Positions 42,994 through 51,234 are shown, counted from the stretch's first letter. The stretch is DNA of 64,000 bases from Rhodothermia bacterium (GCA_030428385.1 JAUIDY010000005.1:30314-94313), one strand, 5' to 3'. Made by a program: numbers and translations. Notes: generated by a model from the sequence alone, not told the origin.

Positions 42994-44693
42994 AACAACA
43001 GTGGCTCCATCTTGCCTGTATGCTCGTCGTGCTGAGCCTGACGCACGTTGCCACCGCGCAGTCGGGCGGCACCTGCACACCGGGCGTGGCGGCGGCGGTG
43101 CTGGATGCCAACAATGTGCAGGCAACTGTCTACAACACCGGCAGCTTGTTTTATGGCGCACAGGGAAACAGCGGGTACGAAATCCCGCGTGGCAGTGGCG
43201 TGACCTCCATTTATGCCGCCAACTTCTGGGTGGGTGGGCTGGTTGATGGCGAACTGCGCATGGTTGCGGGTACCTATGCGCAGGGCGGCGCCGACTTCGA
43301 GTTCTTTCCCGGCCCGGTTCCACCAACGGGCGCGGCCTCGACGGACTGTGCGCCCCACGACCGCATCTGGCACGTCAGCGATGACGATATCCTCCGCTAT
43401 GAACAAACAGGAGCACTAACTGCCGACTTGCGCGACTGGCCCGTGGATCTCGGTGCCCCGGTGGTGGATGGCGATGGCGTGGCAGGCAACTACAACCTCG
43501 CAGGCGGCGATCGCCCCGAAGTGTGGGGCGACCAGACCGCCTGGTGGATCATGAACGATACCGCCGGGCCGCATTGGTATACGCTGACGCCCCCGATTCA
43601 ACTCGAAGTGCGGGTGCAGGCGTTTGCAGCGGCGTGTGTGCCGGAGCTTGGAACGTCAGGGTTAGATGCGCAGGTGCAGGAAGCGGTGCAGAACGCCACG
43701 TTCTACCGCTACCAACTCACGTATTACGGCGATGCACCGCTGGACGATGCCTACGTGGGCTTGTGGATGGACCCCGATTTGGGCTACCGCAACGATGATT
43801 ATATCGGGTCCGATTCCAGCCTGAGCCTCGGGTTTGTCTACAACGCTGATGTGTTCGATGAGTCGAATACGCTACAGGCGCAATATGGCTATAACGACAA
43901 GCCGCCTGCGCTGGGGGCAATTATATTGCAGGGGCTGAACAACCATACAGGAAGTGATCTAGGTATGCAGTATTTCATTTCCCCAGGTCGCCCTGCTGAG
44001 TTAGGTGCTGTTGATGTTGTCCATTCAGCGCGAACAGTTTACAACTTGATGCAAGGTTTATGGTTAGGTTTTTATCCGCTTACTTATGGTGGAAACGGAG
44101 CAGGTGATGATTTGGGGCTTGGCCCGACCAAGCATATGTTCTCGGGGCATCCCCCGGCCTTCTGGAGCGAAGAAAACATCGACGGTCATGGAAGCCGCAG
44201 TGAACCTGGTGACCGCCGCTTTCTCATGAGCAGCGGCCCCATCACGTGGCAGCCGGGCGAGAAGCAGGAAATCGTCCTCGCCATCGCGTGGGCGCAGACC
44301 AACGATCGCCTCGGCTCCGTCCGCAGGCTCAAGCAGCATGCCGCTGTGCTGCGTGGCTACTACGACAGCCTCGCTCGCTACGACCTCGCCACCTGCTCCA
44401 CCGAAACTACCACCCCCGTCGTTGAGGTGCCCGATGGGTATGCTTTCACCGTCTACCCCAACCCCGCCACCGACGCCGCGACCCTGCGGGTGCACCTGCC
44501 CATTTCCGAGCGCGTGACGCTGCGGGTGTATGACGTGCTGGGCCGAGAAATCCAGACGCTGATGGCTGGTCAAACGATGACAGCGCAAATCATCGCGATG
44601 CCGCTCGATATAAAAAGCTGGGCAGCGGGCGTGTATGTCGTTCGGCTGGAGGCGGGTCCGTACGTGGCAAGTCGGCGATTGGTGGTGCGGTAA
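42990..44693 (+). CDS. Short T9SS-sorted protein, tandem paralogue 4
   Basis: 567 residues from the ATGA overlap at 42990 (MKQQWLHLACMLVVLSLTHV ATAQ signal peptide); an in-frame ATG at 42840 lies inside paralogue 3 and is unlikely. It keeps only the shared N-terminal domain (LDANNVQATVYNTGSLFYGA, YEIPRGSGVTSIYAANFWVG, GDRPEVWGDQTAWWIMNDTA, SSGPITWQPGEKQEIVLAIA W) and a sorting domain (VYPNPATDAATLRVHLP ... RLVVR). The FN3, EVANENGP and CHRD-like parts are absent. About 43920-44130 is AT-richer. It is the last gene of the cluster, possibly a capping or regulatory subunit of whatever the set forms; that is inference. Confidence 0.87.
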   Translation: MKQQWLHLACMLVVLSLTHVATAQSGGTCTPGVAAAVLDANNVQATVYNTGSLFYGAQGNSGYEIPRGSGVTSIYAANFWVGGLVDGELRMVAGTYAQGGADFEFFPGPVPPTGAASTDCAPHDRIWHVSDDDILRYEQTGALTADLRDWPVDLGAPVVDGDGVAGNYNLAGGDRPEVWGDQTAWWIMNDTAGPHWYTLTPPIQLEVRVQAFAAACVPELGTSGLDAQVQEAVQNATFYRYQLTYYGDAPLDDAYVGLWMDPDLGYRNDDYIGSDSSLSLGFVYNADVFDESNTLQAQYGYNDKPPALGAIILQGLNNHTGSDLGMQYFISPGRPAELGAVDVVHSARTVYNLMQGLWLGFYPLTYGGNGAGDDLGLGPTKHMFSGHPPAFWSEENIDGHGSRSEPGDRRFLMSSGPITWQPGEKQEIVLAIAWAQTNDRLGSVRRLKQHAAVLRGYYDSLARYDLATCSTETTTPVVEVPDGYAFTVYPNPATDAATLRVHLPISERVTLRVYDVLGREIQTLMAGQTMTAQIIAMPLDIKSWAAGVYVVRLEAGPYVASRRLVVR

Positions 44694-44760
44694 CAACTCC
44701 TCGCAAAGCGCTGGCGAATGAAACGACGGGTTGATCTTCCCCGATGAGAAACGGCACGCC

Positions 44761-44867
44761 CAACTCCTCCCTTGAGGGAGGTGGCCGGTAGGGCCGGAGG
44801 GTGTAATTCCATGCGGCGGAATACACCCCCAGTCGCTGCGCGACAGCCCCCTCAAGGGGGCGGTTAT
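44761..44867. repeat. Family B repeat, copy 3
   Basis: CAACTCCTCCCTTGAGGGAG, GGCCGGTAGGGCCGGAGGGT, GTAA ... TACACCCCC, AGTCGCTGCGCGACAGCCCC and CTCAAGGGGGCGGTTATTTT. It sits shortly after the end of the four-gene T9SS cluster and might serve as its transcript end (GC stems followed by TTATTTT), though it is clearly a dispersed repeat. Confidence 0.75.
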
Positions 44868-44956
44868 TTTGTGCCCCTTTTTTGTGTCAGCCGCTGAAAC
44901 AATTAACGATGTACTCATGTACCAATGTACCATGATAACAAAACGAATACATGGAC

Positions 44957-45211
44957 ATGGCGAAAAAAGTCGAACGAATCCAGACGGGTGTGCGCTTGGA
45001 AAAACGCATCGTGAAGGTGTTGAAAGCCCTCGCCGAGTACCACGAACTTTCGATGGGCGACTTGTTGGAGGGCATCATCCTGCACGCCTTCGAGGGGAAA
45101 AGCCCGTTCAGTGATGCCTCGCTGGAGCGCATCGCCACGCTCAAAACGATCTACCACCTCGACCTCGACGCCGGGGACAGCCACCAACTGGAGGAAAACG
45201 ATGCCGCCTGA
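44957..45211 (+). CDS. Small RHH-like conserved protein
   Basis: 84 residues starting MAKKVERIQTGVRLEKR (an ATG two codons earlier is possible). A basic strand followed by two helices (EKRIVKVLKALAEYHELSMG DLLEGIILHAF) fits a ribbon-helix-helix DNA-binding fold. The stop overlaps the start of the next gene, so they form one unit. It could be a regulator of that gene or the antitoxin-like partner of a pair; the second protein does not look like a known toxin. Both are small, cytoplasmic and conserved-looking. Confidence 0.7.
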   Translation: MAKKVERIQTGVRLEKRIVKVLKALAEYHELSMGDLLEGIILHAFEGKSPFSDASLERIATLKTIYHLDLDAGDSHQLEENDAA

Positions 45212-45629
45212 ACCTGCCCCTGCGCTCAGCGACGCGGCCTTCGTGCGCGCTTTCGAGACGGGCGCGTTGCCTGCGGGGGCGTTCGACCATGAAGCCCATG
45301 TGCGGCTGGCCTGGCTGTACCTGCGCGAGGATCCGCTCCCCAGCGTGCTGCAGCGCTACGGCGATGGCCTGCGTCGTTTCGCCACGCGCCACGGCAAGCC
45401 CGACCTCTACCATGAAACCATCACCTGGGCGTTTCTCTTCCTCATCCACGAGCGCATGACGCACCCCGACGTACCCGCCACCTGGCCCGCCTTCGCCGCC
45501 GCCAACGCGGACCTGTTTTCCCGAACGCCGTTTATCCTCAACCGCTATTACCACCCCGCCACACTGGCCTCGCCGCGCGCAAAAGCGGTGTTCGTGATGC
45601 CGGATCGGTTGGCGGGAAATGGGGTGTAG
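45201..45629 (+). CDS. Conserved hypothetical protein paired with the RHH-like gene
   Basis: 142 residues from ATG 45201, preceded by GGAGG (45190-45194) within the upstream gene. Conserved-looking blocks are FDHEAHVRLAWLYLREDPLP, RRFATRHGKPDLYHETITWA, FLLIHERM-like FLFLIHERM and RYYHPATLASPRAKAVFVMP DR. The His residues in FDHEAH, YHETIT and HERM suggest a helical metal site, but I know no assigned function. The translational coupling with the RHH-like gene indicates joint function. Confidence 0.72.
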   Translation: MPPEPAPALSDAAFVRAFETGALPAGAFDHEAHVRLAWLYLREDPLPSVLQRYGDGLRRFATRHGKPDLYHETITWAFLFLIHERMTHPDVPATWPAFAAANADLFSRTPFILNRYYHPATLASPRAKAVFVMPDRLAGNGV

Positions 45630-45659
45630 AATGAGGTCGTTCGCTGTGCGTCATGGATG

Positions 45660-45687
45660 GTCATTAACGGGCTGCACCCGTGTCATT
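45660..45687. repeat. Family F palindrome, copy 2
   Basis: GTCATTAACGGGCTGCACCC GTGTCATT. Stem ACGGG-N5-CCCGT flanked by GTCATT / GTGTCATT. Copies: 11232-11259 (opposite orientation) and 53161-53188. Confidence 0.6.
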
Positions 45688-45760
45688 TGTTGCGCGTCAT
45701 TCAACCTTTCCCTACTGGCTATTCCCCATACCCCATAAACCCCTCTTCCCCCTTCCCTCG

Positions 45761-47950
45761 CTACAGCGTATACTTCACCCCGCCGTTGACAATAAACCCG
45801 TCCATTGGGGCCCAGATTTCGGCGAAGCGGGGGTTGCTGCGTGGTCCAAGTACGACGGGGGCGAAGTTGCTCTGCTTGGTGTCGAGGAAATTCTCGAAGT
45901 TGAGAAAGAGCCGCGCCGGGCCGAAGCGCCGTTCCACCATCACGCCTGTGATCCAGTAGCCGTCGGAGGTGGTGCCATCGGAAAGCGTCTGTGGACCCGT
46001 GTAGTAGCCTTCCAGACCGATGCGTCCGCGTCCGTGTTTTTCGTAGACGAGGACCATGTAGGTTTTGTGGATGGGCGTCAGCGCCAGCGACTCGCGGGTT
46101 CCGTCGTAGTCGGTTTCTGCATGCAGGTGCACGTAGCCGAGGAATAGCTTAATGTCATGCAGCGAGAACTTGGCGTTGGTCTCCAGCGCCCGGGTACGGA
46201 TCATGCCGTCGGCGTTGCGGTAGCGGAGCAGGCCGTCCTCGATGCCTGTTGCAGGCAAGAGCGGGTCGGAGAGGTGGGTGAAATAAAACGCCTGGTTGAA
46301 CGAGAGGGCCACCTTGTCGAAAAGCAACGTCTCGTAGTTCACATCGATGCTGCCACCGCGTGAGGTCTCGGCCTGCACATCATCATCGAGCGGCAGCACA
46401 TCGCGAAAGACGCGTTCCTCGGAAGGCTCTAGAAACACGGTGGGCGCTTTGTAGCCGAGTCCACCTCCGATTCGGGCGCTCAGGTTTTCCGCGACACGAT
46501 ACAACAGCGATGCTTTGGGCAGCAAAAAGAAACCGAACGGATCGTGGTAATCTGCCCGCCCACCTGTTTCCAGAACAACGCGGTCTGTCACGTCCCATGT
46601 ATGTTGGGCGAAGGCACCAATGCTGGTATAGGCATAGTCGCGGGTCTGGATGCTGCTTCCGTTGCCTTCGGTAAACGCATCCGTCCGCAGGTCGAGGCCC
46701 AGCACCAGGTCATGCGTGTCGCCGGTGAGGAGCAGCGAGGCTTCGGAATACGTGGCAAGCTGCTGGCCCTCGAAGCGGTAGTCGGGCACGTCGATGGCGC
46801 GGTCGAACAGGCTGACGCTGTTTTTGAGTGTAAGGCGTTTCCCATGATCCAGTTCGTGATCCAGCCGCGCCTGCGAGGTGAGGCGCGTGGAGGTGTGGCG
46901 CTCGAAGAAAACGCGGTCGGCGGTGGGGCCGTCGGCCAGCACGTCGAGGTCGCCGCCTTCGCGTTCTTCGAAGGTGCCCGCAAGGCCGAAGGAGACGGTG
47001 GTTTCTCCGTTTGGATAATAAAACAGCTTGGGGTTCAGCGTCAGGCGGCGGGTGTCGGGTAGGTTGGAAAAGGCGTCGTCGTCGGGGTCGTAGGCTTGCT
47101 GGAGGTTGCCGGAGGCCAGCAACGTGAGACCGAAGCGCTCCGTGCGGCCCGTGTAGAAGCCGCCCAGATCGAGGCCGCCCGCCGAGGTGCCATTGAGCAG
47201 CAGCGACAGCACCGGCTCTTCAGTGGGGGTTTTGGAGGCGAGGTTGACGAGCCCGGCGATGGCGTCGCCGCCGTAGAGCGTGGAGGCGGGGCCTTTGATG
47301 ACTTCCACCTGATGTAAATCCAGCGGCGGCACTTGCAAGAGCGAGAGGCCGCCGGCGAAGCCGCCGTAGAGGGGAAAACCGTCCTTCAGCATCTGCGTGT
47401 AGCGCCCGTCGAGGCCCTGGATGCGGATGGCCGCACCGCCCGACACCGCCGAGGTCTGTTGCACCGTGATGCCGGGCGACTCATTAAGCAGCATCGAGAT
47501 GTTCGACGGCTCCATCGAAATCTTCTCATCGATCTCCTCTCCGGCGATGGTTTCCACCCGTGTCGGCAGGTCGGCGATGGTGCGGCTTGTCCGCGTGGCG
47601 GTGACGGCAAACGCCTCCATCTCATGGTGCCCTTCTTCCAGCCTCACCATATCCACTTGGTCGGGGTCGGGCAGGGGAAAGGTGAGGGTGCGTTCGGTGG
47701 GCTCGAAGCCGATGTAAGAGAAGACAATGGTGTGCTCGCCGGAGGGAATGCCGGTGAGCGTCACGCGGCCTTCGGCGTCGGTGGTGGCTCCGAGGGTGGT
47801 GCCTTGAAATACCACATTTGCACCGACCAGCGGCTGGTCGTCGTGGGCATCATACACGAGCGCGTGGTAGACATGTTGGGCATACAGCGGCGAGGTCCAG
47901 AAAAAGCACACCGCTAGCACGGCAAGCTGGATATATCTTAAAAAGGGCAT
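45761..47950 (-). CDS. TonB-dependent outer-membrane receptor
   Basis: 729 residues from ATG 47950 (RYIQLAVLAVCFFWTSPLYA Q signal peptide). An N-terminal carboxypeptidase-regulatory-like beta-sandwich (about 25-110: GANVVFQGTTLGATTDAEGR VTL) precedes the plug (about 130-250) with a TonB-box-like region EAFAVTATRTSRTIADLPTR and the IRIQGLDGRYTQMLKDG loop, then a 22-strand barrel ending with an aromatic residue pattern (VNGGVKYTL). It imports a chelate, vitamin or metal complex using TonB energy. The adjacent Cys-rich exported protein upstream hints at a metal, but the substrate is not decided by sequence. Confidence 0.92.
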   Translation of the reverse strand: MPFLRYIQLAVLAVCFFWTSPLYAQHVYHALVYDAHDDQPLVGANVVFQGTTLGATTDAEGRVTLTGIPSGEHTIVFSYIGFEPTERTLTFPLPDPDQVDMVRLEEGHHEMEAFAVTATRTSRTIADLPTRVETIAGEEIDEKISMEPSNISMLLNESPGITVQQTSAVSGGAAIRIQGLDGRYTQMLKDGFPLYGGFAGGLSLLQVPPLDLHQVEVIKGPASTLYGGDAIAGLVNLASKTPTEEPVLSLLLNGTSAGGLDLGGFYTGRTERFGLTLLASGNLQQAYDPDDDAFSNLPDTRRLTLNPKLFYYPNGETTVSFGLAGTFEEREGGDLDVLADGPTADRVFFERHTSTRLTSQARLDHELDHGKRLTLKNSVSLFDRAIDVPDYRFEGQQLATYSEASLLLTGDTHDLVLGLDLRTDAFTEGNGSSIQTRDYAYTSIGAFAQHTWDVTDRVVLETGGRADYHDPFGFFLLPKASLLYRVAENLSARIGGGLGYKAPTVFLEPSEERVFRDVLPLDDDVQAETSRGGSIDVNYETLLFDKVALSFNQAFYFTHLSDPLLPATGIEDGLLRYRNADGMIRTRALETNAKFSLHDIKLFLGYVHLHAETDYDGTRESLALTPIHKTYMVLVYEKHGRGRIGLEGYYTGPQTLSDGTTSDGYWITGVMVERRFGPARLFLNFENFLDTKQSNFAPVVLGPRSNPRFAEIWAPMDGFIVNGGVKYTL

Positions 47951-48098
47951 GGCGGGGTCAGGGAAAACAGAGAAACAGAACCACAGAAAGAAGAGAGGCA
48001 CGGGCGCATAGAAGCACCGACCAGACGTACCTGTTGGGCGTAGCGATTCCTGCTTATTCAGGAAAAGCTTGGCGGAAAAGAGAGAAATGCGCAGGCAG

Positions 48099-48416
48099 CT
48101 AGGCCCGGGGCGGATGCCAGACAGAGAGGGGCGCGCCGGGTGGGGCTTGTGCTACCAAGGCGGGCGGTGCTACGACAGCAGCCGCAGGCGCAAGCACGTA
48201 CGGGGGCGGCGGTGCGGTATAGTTTGCACAGCACAGCAGGCACGCGGCACAACAGTCGAGCGAAAGCTCGGTGGTCGGTGCATCGTCGGTGCCAGGAACA
48301 TCGGCAACACAGACGGTCTCGTCGCCCAACTCAAAAAGGCCACAGGGCACGACGGTGCTCAAGAGCAGTACTGTCGTGAGAAGGCGTACAAACGAGATGT
48401 GGGGTCGAGAAACCAT
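48099..48416 (-). CDS. Small Cys-rich exported protein next to the TonB receptor
   Basis: 105 residues from ATG 48416. An N-terminal hydrophobic signal or anchor (FVRLLTTVLLLSTVVPCGLF) is followed by a short acidic stretch, a Cys cluster (DCCAACLLCC) and a Pro/Ala-rich C-terminus ending SVWHPPRA. Small proteins with Cys clusters accompany metal-related TonB receptors in several Gram-negative groups (DUF2946-like), so a metal-handling role is plausible. It is on the same strand and 148 bp upstream of the receptor gene. The frame is open further upstream, but those residues lack signal character. Real but modest support. Confidence 0.58.
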   Translation of the reverse strand: MVSRPHISFVRLLTTVLLLSTVVPCGLFELGDETVCVADVPGTDDAPTTELSLDCCAACLLCCANYTAPPPPYVLAPAAAVVAPPALVAQAPPGAPLSVWHPPRA

Positions 48417-48546
48417 GAGGCGCAAAGAGACGCGATATTCAAGGCAACATACCCACGCAAACGCCCAGAAGGAAGGGGGGCGACGGACTTTTACACATAC
48501 TTCGAGAAGACGATTTCCCCTTCCCCCAACCCTCATCCCGCTTCCC

Positions 48547-49686
48547 TCACGTACTTACCTTCCGGTATCGTCCTACCGCCAGCGTGAGCATCACCACGGC
48601 GTAGGCAGTGAGCGCCCAGAACTCGAACTGTACGGCCCAGAAGTCGGCCCCTTTGAGTAGCACGCGCCGCATGATGGTGATGAAATAGGCGACCGGGTTC
48701 ACCAGTGTCAGCTTCTGCGCCCAGCCCGGCATACTTTCGATGGGGGTGAACAGGCCGCTCATCAGGATAAAAACGACCATCACAAACCACGCGATGAACA
48801 TGGCCTGCTGCTGCGTCTCGGTGACCGTCGAAATCCATAGCCCGAAGCCGAGCATGGCCAGCAAATACACAAACGCCAGCCCGAAGACGAGTGCGAGGTT
48901 GCCCAGCAGCGGTACGTGGAAGACGATGCGGGCGATGACAAGCCCAAACGCCAACTCGAACAGCGCGATGAGCAGGAACGGGAGCAGCTTGCCGATCACA
49001 AACTGGTACTTGCGGATCGGCGTGACGTTGAGTTGCTCGATGGTGCCAATTTCTTTCTCACGCACCACATTCATCGCCGACAGAAACGTTCCGATCATCG
49101 TTACCAGCAGCACGAGGATGCCAGGGACCATAAAAGTCTGGTAGTTGAGGTCCGGGTTGTACCAGTACGCGGGAATGACGTCGATGCGGCTGGGCGGGGT
49201 GGTGGCAGCAGCTTGCTGGAGCCGGTCGGTGGTGAGGAAGTCAGCCTGGATGTCGCGGTTGAACTGGGCGAGGATGCTGGTGAAGTAGCCCTGCGTGACG
49301 CCCGCCGTGGCGCCGTCCTGCGCGTCGAAGATAAGCTGGAGGCGGCCCGTGCCCGTGCGCCGCAGGTCCTGCTCGAAGGCGGGCGGAATGTGCAGCACCA
49401 ACGTGGCATCGCTGCGCAGCAGGGCGTCTTCGGCTTCAGCCACGGAAAAGGCCGAGGTGACCACTTCGAAATACCCCGATGCTTGCAATTTTTCCACCAA
49501 CTGCCGCGAGGTGGTGCTCTGGTCCAGGTCCACCAGGCTCACCGGCGTGCTGCGCACCTCAAACGTGGCGGCGTTCGCCAGCACCAAAAGCTGCACGATA
49601 GGCATCACAAAAATAATCGCCAGCATCGCCCGGTTGCGGGCCACCTGGAGGAATTCTTTCTGCAACAGGAAAAGAATGGTGCGCAT
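48547..49686 (-). CDS. ABC-2 type permease (YbhR/YbhS-like), second
   Basis: 379 residues. A first helix at the N-terminus (MLAIIFVMPIVQLLVLANAA), a large periplasmic domain (about 45-175), then five helices including FMVPGILVLLVTMIGTFLSA, the conserved cytoplasmic VVREKEIGTIEQLNVTPI and AYFITIMRRVLLKGADF. This is the ABC2_membrane_3 layout of drug or lipid exporters. It is the last gene of the efflux operon and should pair with the neighbouring permease to form the heterodimeric membrane part. Confidence 0.92.
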   Translation of the reverse strand: MRTILFLLQKEFLQVARNRAMLAIIFVMPIVQLLVLANAATFEVRSTPVSLVDLDQSTTSRQLVEKLQASGYFEVVTSAFSVAEAEDALLRSDATLVLHIPPAFEQDLRRTGTGRLQLIFDAQDGATAGVTQGYFTSILAQFNRDIQADFLTTDRLQQAAATTPPSRIDVIPAYWYNPDLNYQTFMVPGILVLLVTMIGTFLSAMNVVREKEIGTIEQLNVTPIRKYQFVIGKLLPFLLIALFELAFGLVIARIVFHVPLLGNLALVFGLAFVYLLAMLGFGLWISTVTETQQQAMFIAWFVMVVFILMSGLFTPIESMPGWAQKLTLVNPVAYFITIMRRVLLKGADFWAVQFEFWALTAYAVVMLTLAVGRYRKVST

Positions 49687-49791
49687 GGGGATTGGCTGTC
49701 AGCTATCGGCTGTTGGCTATCGGCTTTTGGTGTTTGTCGTTGGTTGTGTTTTGGGCGTCGAGACCCTCTTCCCTCAACCCGCGTCCCTCAA

Positions 49792-50895
49792 TCATTCCAG
49801 TCGTTCGTTAAAATTCCGCAGGCTCGCGACAAGGAGCAGCAGGGTGATGCCGACGAGGATCAGGGTTTCCTGCCACAGGTATTCCAGCCCGACGCCCTTC
49901 AGCATGATGCCGCGCACGACGATGAGGAACCACTTCGCCGGGACGATGTGGCTGAGGTATTGCAGCGGCAGCGGCATGCTGGCAATCGGGAAGATGAAGC
50001 CGGAGAGGATAACAGTGGGCAACAGCAGTCCGGCGAGGGAGATCATGGTGGCGGTCTGCTGGGTCTCGGCGCGGGTGGAGATGAAGATGCCGAAGGCGAG
50101 GGCACACACGATAAACAGCAGGCACTCGGCGAGGAGCAGCACGAGGTTGCCCCGCACGGGCACGCCAAAAACAAACCGCGCCAGCACGAGGATTGTCACC
50201 ACGTTGATGAACGAAAGCAGCACGTACGGCAGCACCTTGCCGATGATGATTTGCAGCGGACGCAGCGGCGAGACGAGTAGGATCTCCATCGTACCGCGCT
50301 CTTTCTCGCGGGTGATGGTGATGGAGGTCATCAGGGCGCAGACGAGCATCAGGATCAGCGCGATGAGGCCGGGCACAAACAGCACCACGCTTTTGAGTTC
50401 GGGGTTAAAGCGCATCTGCACCTCCGGCACGATCCGCACGCCGCTGCCAGTGCCAAACGTGCGGGTCTGGTAATCGCGGAGGATCGATGACGTATACGCC
50501 ACCATCGTCTGGGCGCTGTTGGGGTCAGTGGCGTCGGTGATAAGCATGACCTGCGCGGTGCCGTCGCGGTGCAGGCGTTGCGCAAACCGGGGTTCAAACA
50601 GAATCGCTTCCTTGATGGCTCCGCGTTGAAAAGCCGCTTCGATGTCTTGTTCGGAGTGGAGCACAGCGGCCCCTTCGAAATACGGCGAATGCAGCAGTTC
50701 GCCCGTGAGGGCCTGGGTGACATGGTCGTGCGACAGATCCAGCACCGCCACCTGCACGTCGTTCAACTCGTTGCGGATGGCGAAGCCGAACAGGATGAGC
50801 TGAATAATGGGCATCCCGAACAGGATCAGCAGCGTCCGCCGATCCCGGAAGATGTGCAGAAACTCTTTGGTGACGAAGCCCTGGAAGGTTTTCAT
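49792..50895 (-). CDS. ABC-2 type permease (YbhR/YbhS-like), first
   Basis: 367 residues. The same fold as the downstream permease: N-terminal helix (LLILFGMPIIQLILFGFAIR), a periplasmic domain (about 45-170), then helices with FVPGLIALILMLVCALMTSI and TITREKERGTMEILLVSPLR, and a terminal ILVGITLLLLVASLRNF. The REKERGT cytoplasmic motif is shared by both. Working with the ATPases at 51238 and 52218, it should export a hydrophobic or cationic compound across the inner membrane toward the HlyD and TolC proteins. Confidence 0.92.
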   Translation of the reverse strand: MKTFQGFVTKEFLHIFRDRRTLLILFGMPIIQLILFGFAIRNELNDVQVAVLDLSHDHVTQALTGELLHSPYFEGAAVLHSEQDIEAAFQRGAIKEAILFEPRFAQRLHRDGTAQVMLITDATDPNSAQTMVAYTSSILRDYQTRTFGTGSGVRIVPEVQMRFNPELKSVVLFVPGLIALILMLVCALMTSITITREKERGTMEILLVSPLRPLQIIIGKVLPYVLLSFINVVTILVLARFVFGVPVRGNLVLLLAECLLFIVCALAFGIFISTRAETQQTATMISLAGLLLPTVILSGFIFPIASMPLPLQYLSHIVPAKWFLIVVRGIMLKGVGLEYLWQETLILVGITLLLLVASLRNFNERLE

Positions 50896-50943
50896 GGGTG
50901 TGTCCAGTCGCTGGCAAGTTGCAGGAACGACATCGCCGAGTTG

Positions 50944-51234
50944 TGAAACGTGATGCGTGAAACGTGAACTTTTTTCAGAGCGATGGAAGCTGAATCCACA
51001 AAGGCGTGCTCCTTATTCTTGTCGTCACGAAGGATCGGAGATCCTGTGGTGATCTCACCCCGACAGGAAAGAGCACTGCAGATGAGGTGAGATCGCCACG
51101 TCGCCTGCGGCTCCTCGCGATGACCAGATGAGGACACACAATAGGCGTGAATCGGAGCAGTCAACATGTCCATAAGCACAGCATCGATTTGAAGGATCAC
51201 AATAGAGGCAGCACCCTCACGTTTCACGTTTCAT
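50944..51234. repeat. Family H inverted repeat, copy 2, with nested elements
   Basis: Left TGAAACGTGATGCGTGAAAC (50944 onward) pairs with right TCACGTTTCACGTTTCA (51218-51234). This is the same terminal sequence type as at 4420-4484, but here the ends are about 290 bases apart with a family D unit between. Confidence 0.7.
51021..51124. repeat. Family D palindrome, copy 3
   Basis: GTCGTCACGAAGGATCGGAG, GTGGTGATCTCACCCCG, loop, then GAGGTGAGATCGCCACGTCG CC ... TCCTCGCGATGAC. It is in the opposite orientation to copies 1 and 2. Confidence 0.75.

Noticed and set aside
41899..43326. A 475-codon open frame on the minus strand across paralogues 3 and 4
   Set aside because: It lies opposite well-supported T9SS genes, has no recognisable domain and is rich in Arg/Ala/Gly as expected for an antisense shadow in GC-rich DNA.
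32570..44693. Diversity-generating retroelement acting on the variable segments
   Set aside because: No reverse transcriptase, template repeat or Avd gene is visible in the window, and the segments differ in general composition more than in adenine-specific changes. Recombination fits better.
47951..48098. Cobalamin or other riboswitch before the TonB receptor
   Set aside because: The leader is short and purine-rich; I could not find a B12-box-like or other known aptamer core.
48916..50280. A 454-codon plus-strand open frame opposite the two permeases
   Set aside because: It spans two real genes and the gap, with extremely charged low-complexity translation (Glu/Asp/Gln/His-rich). Typical antisense artefact.
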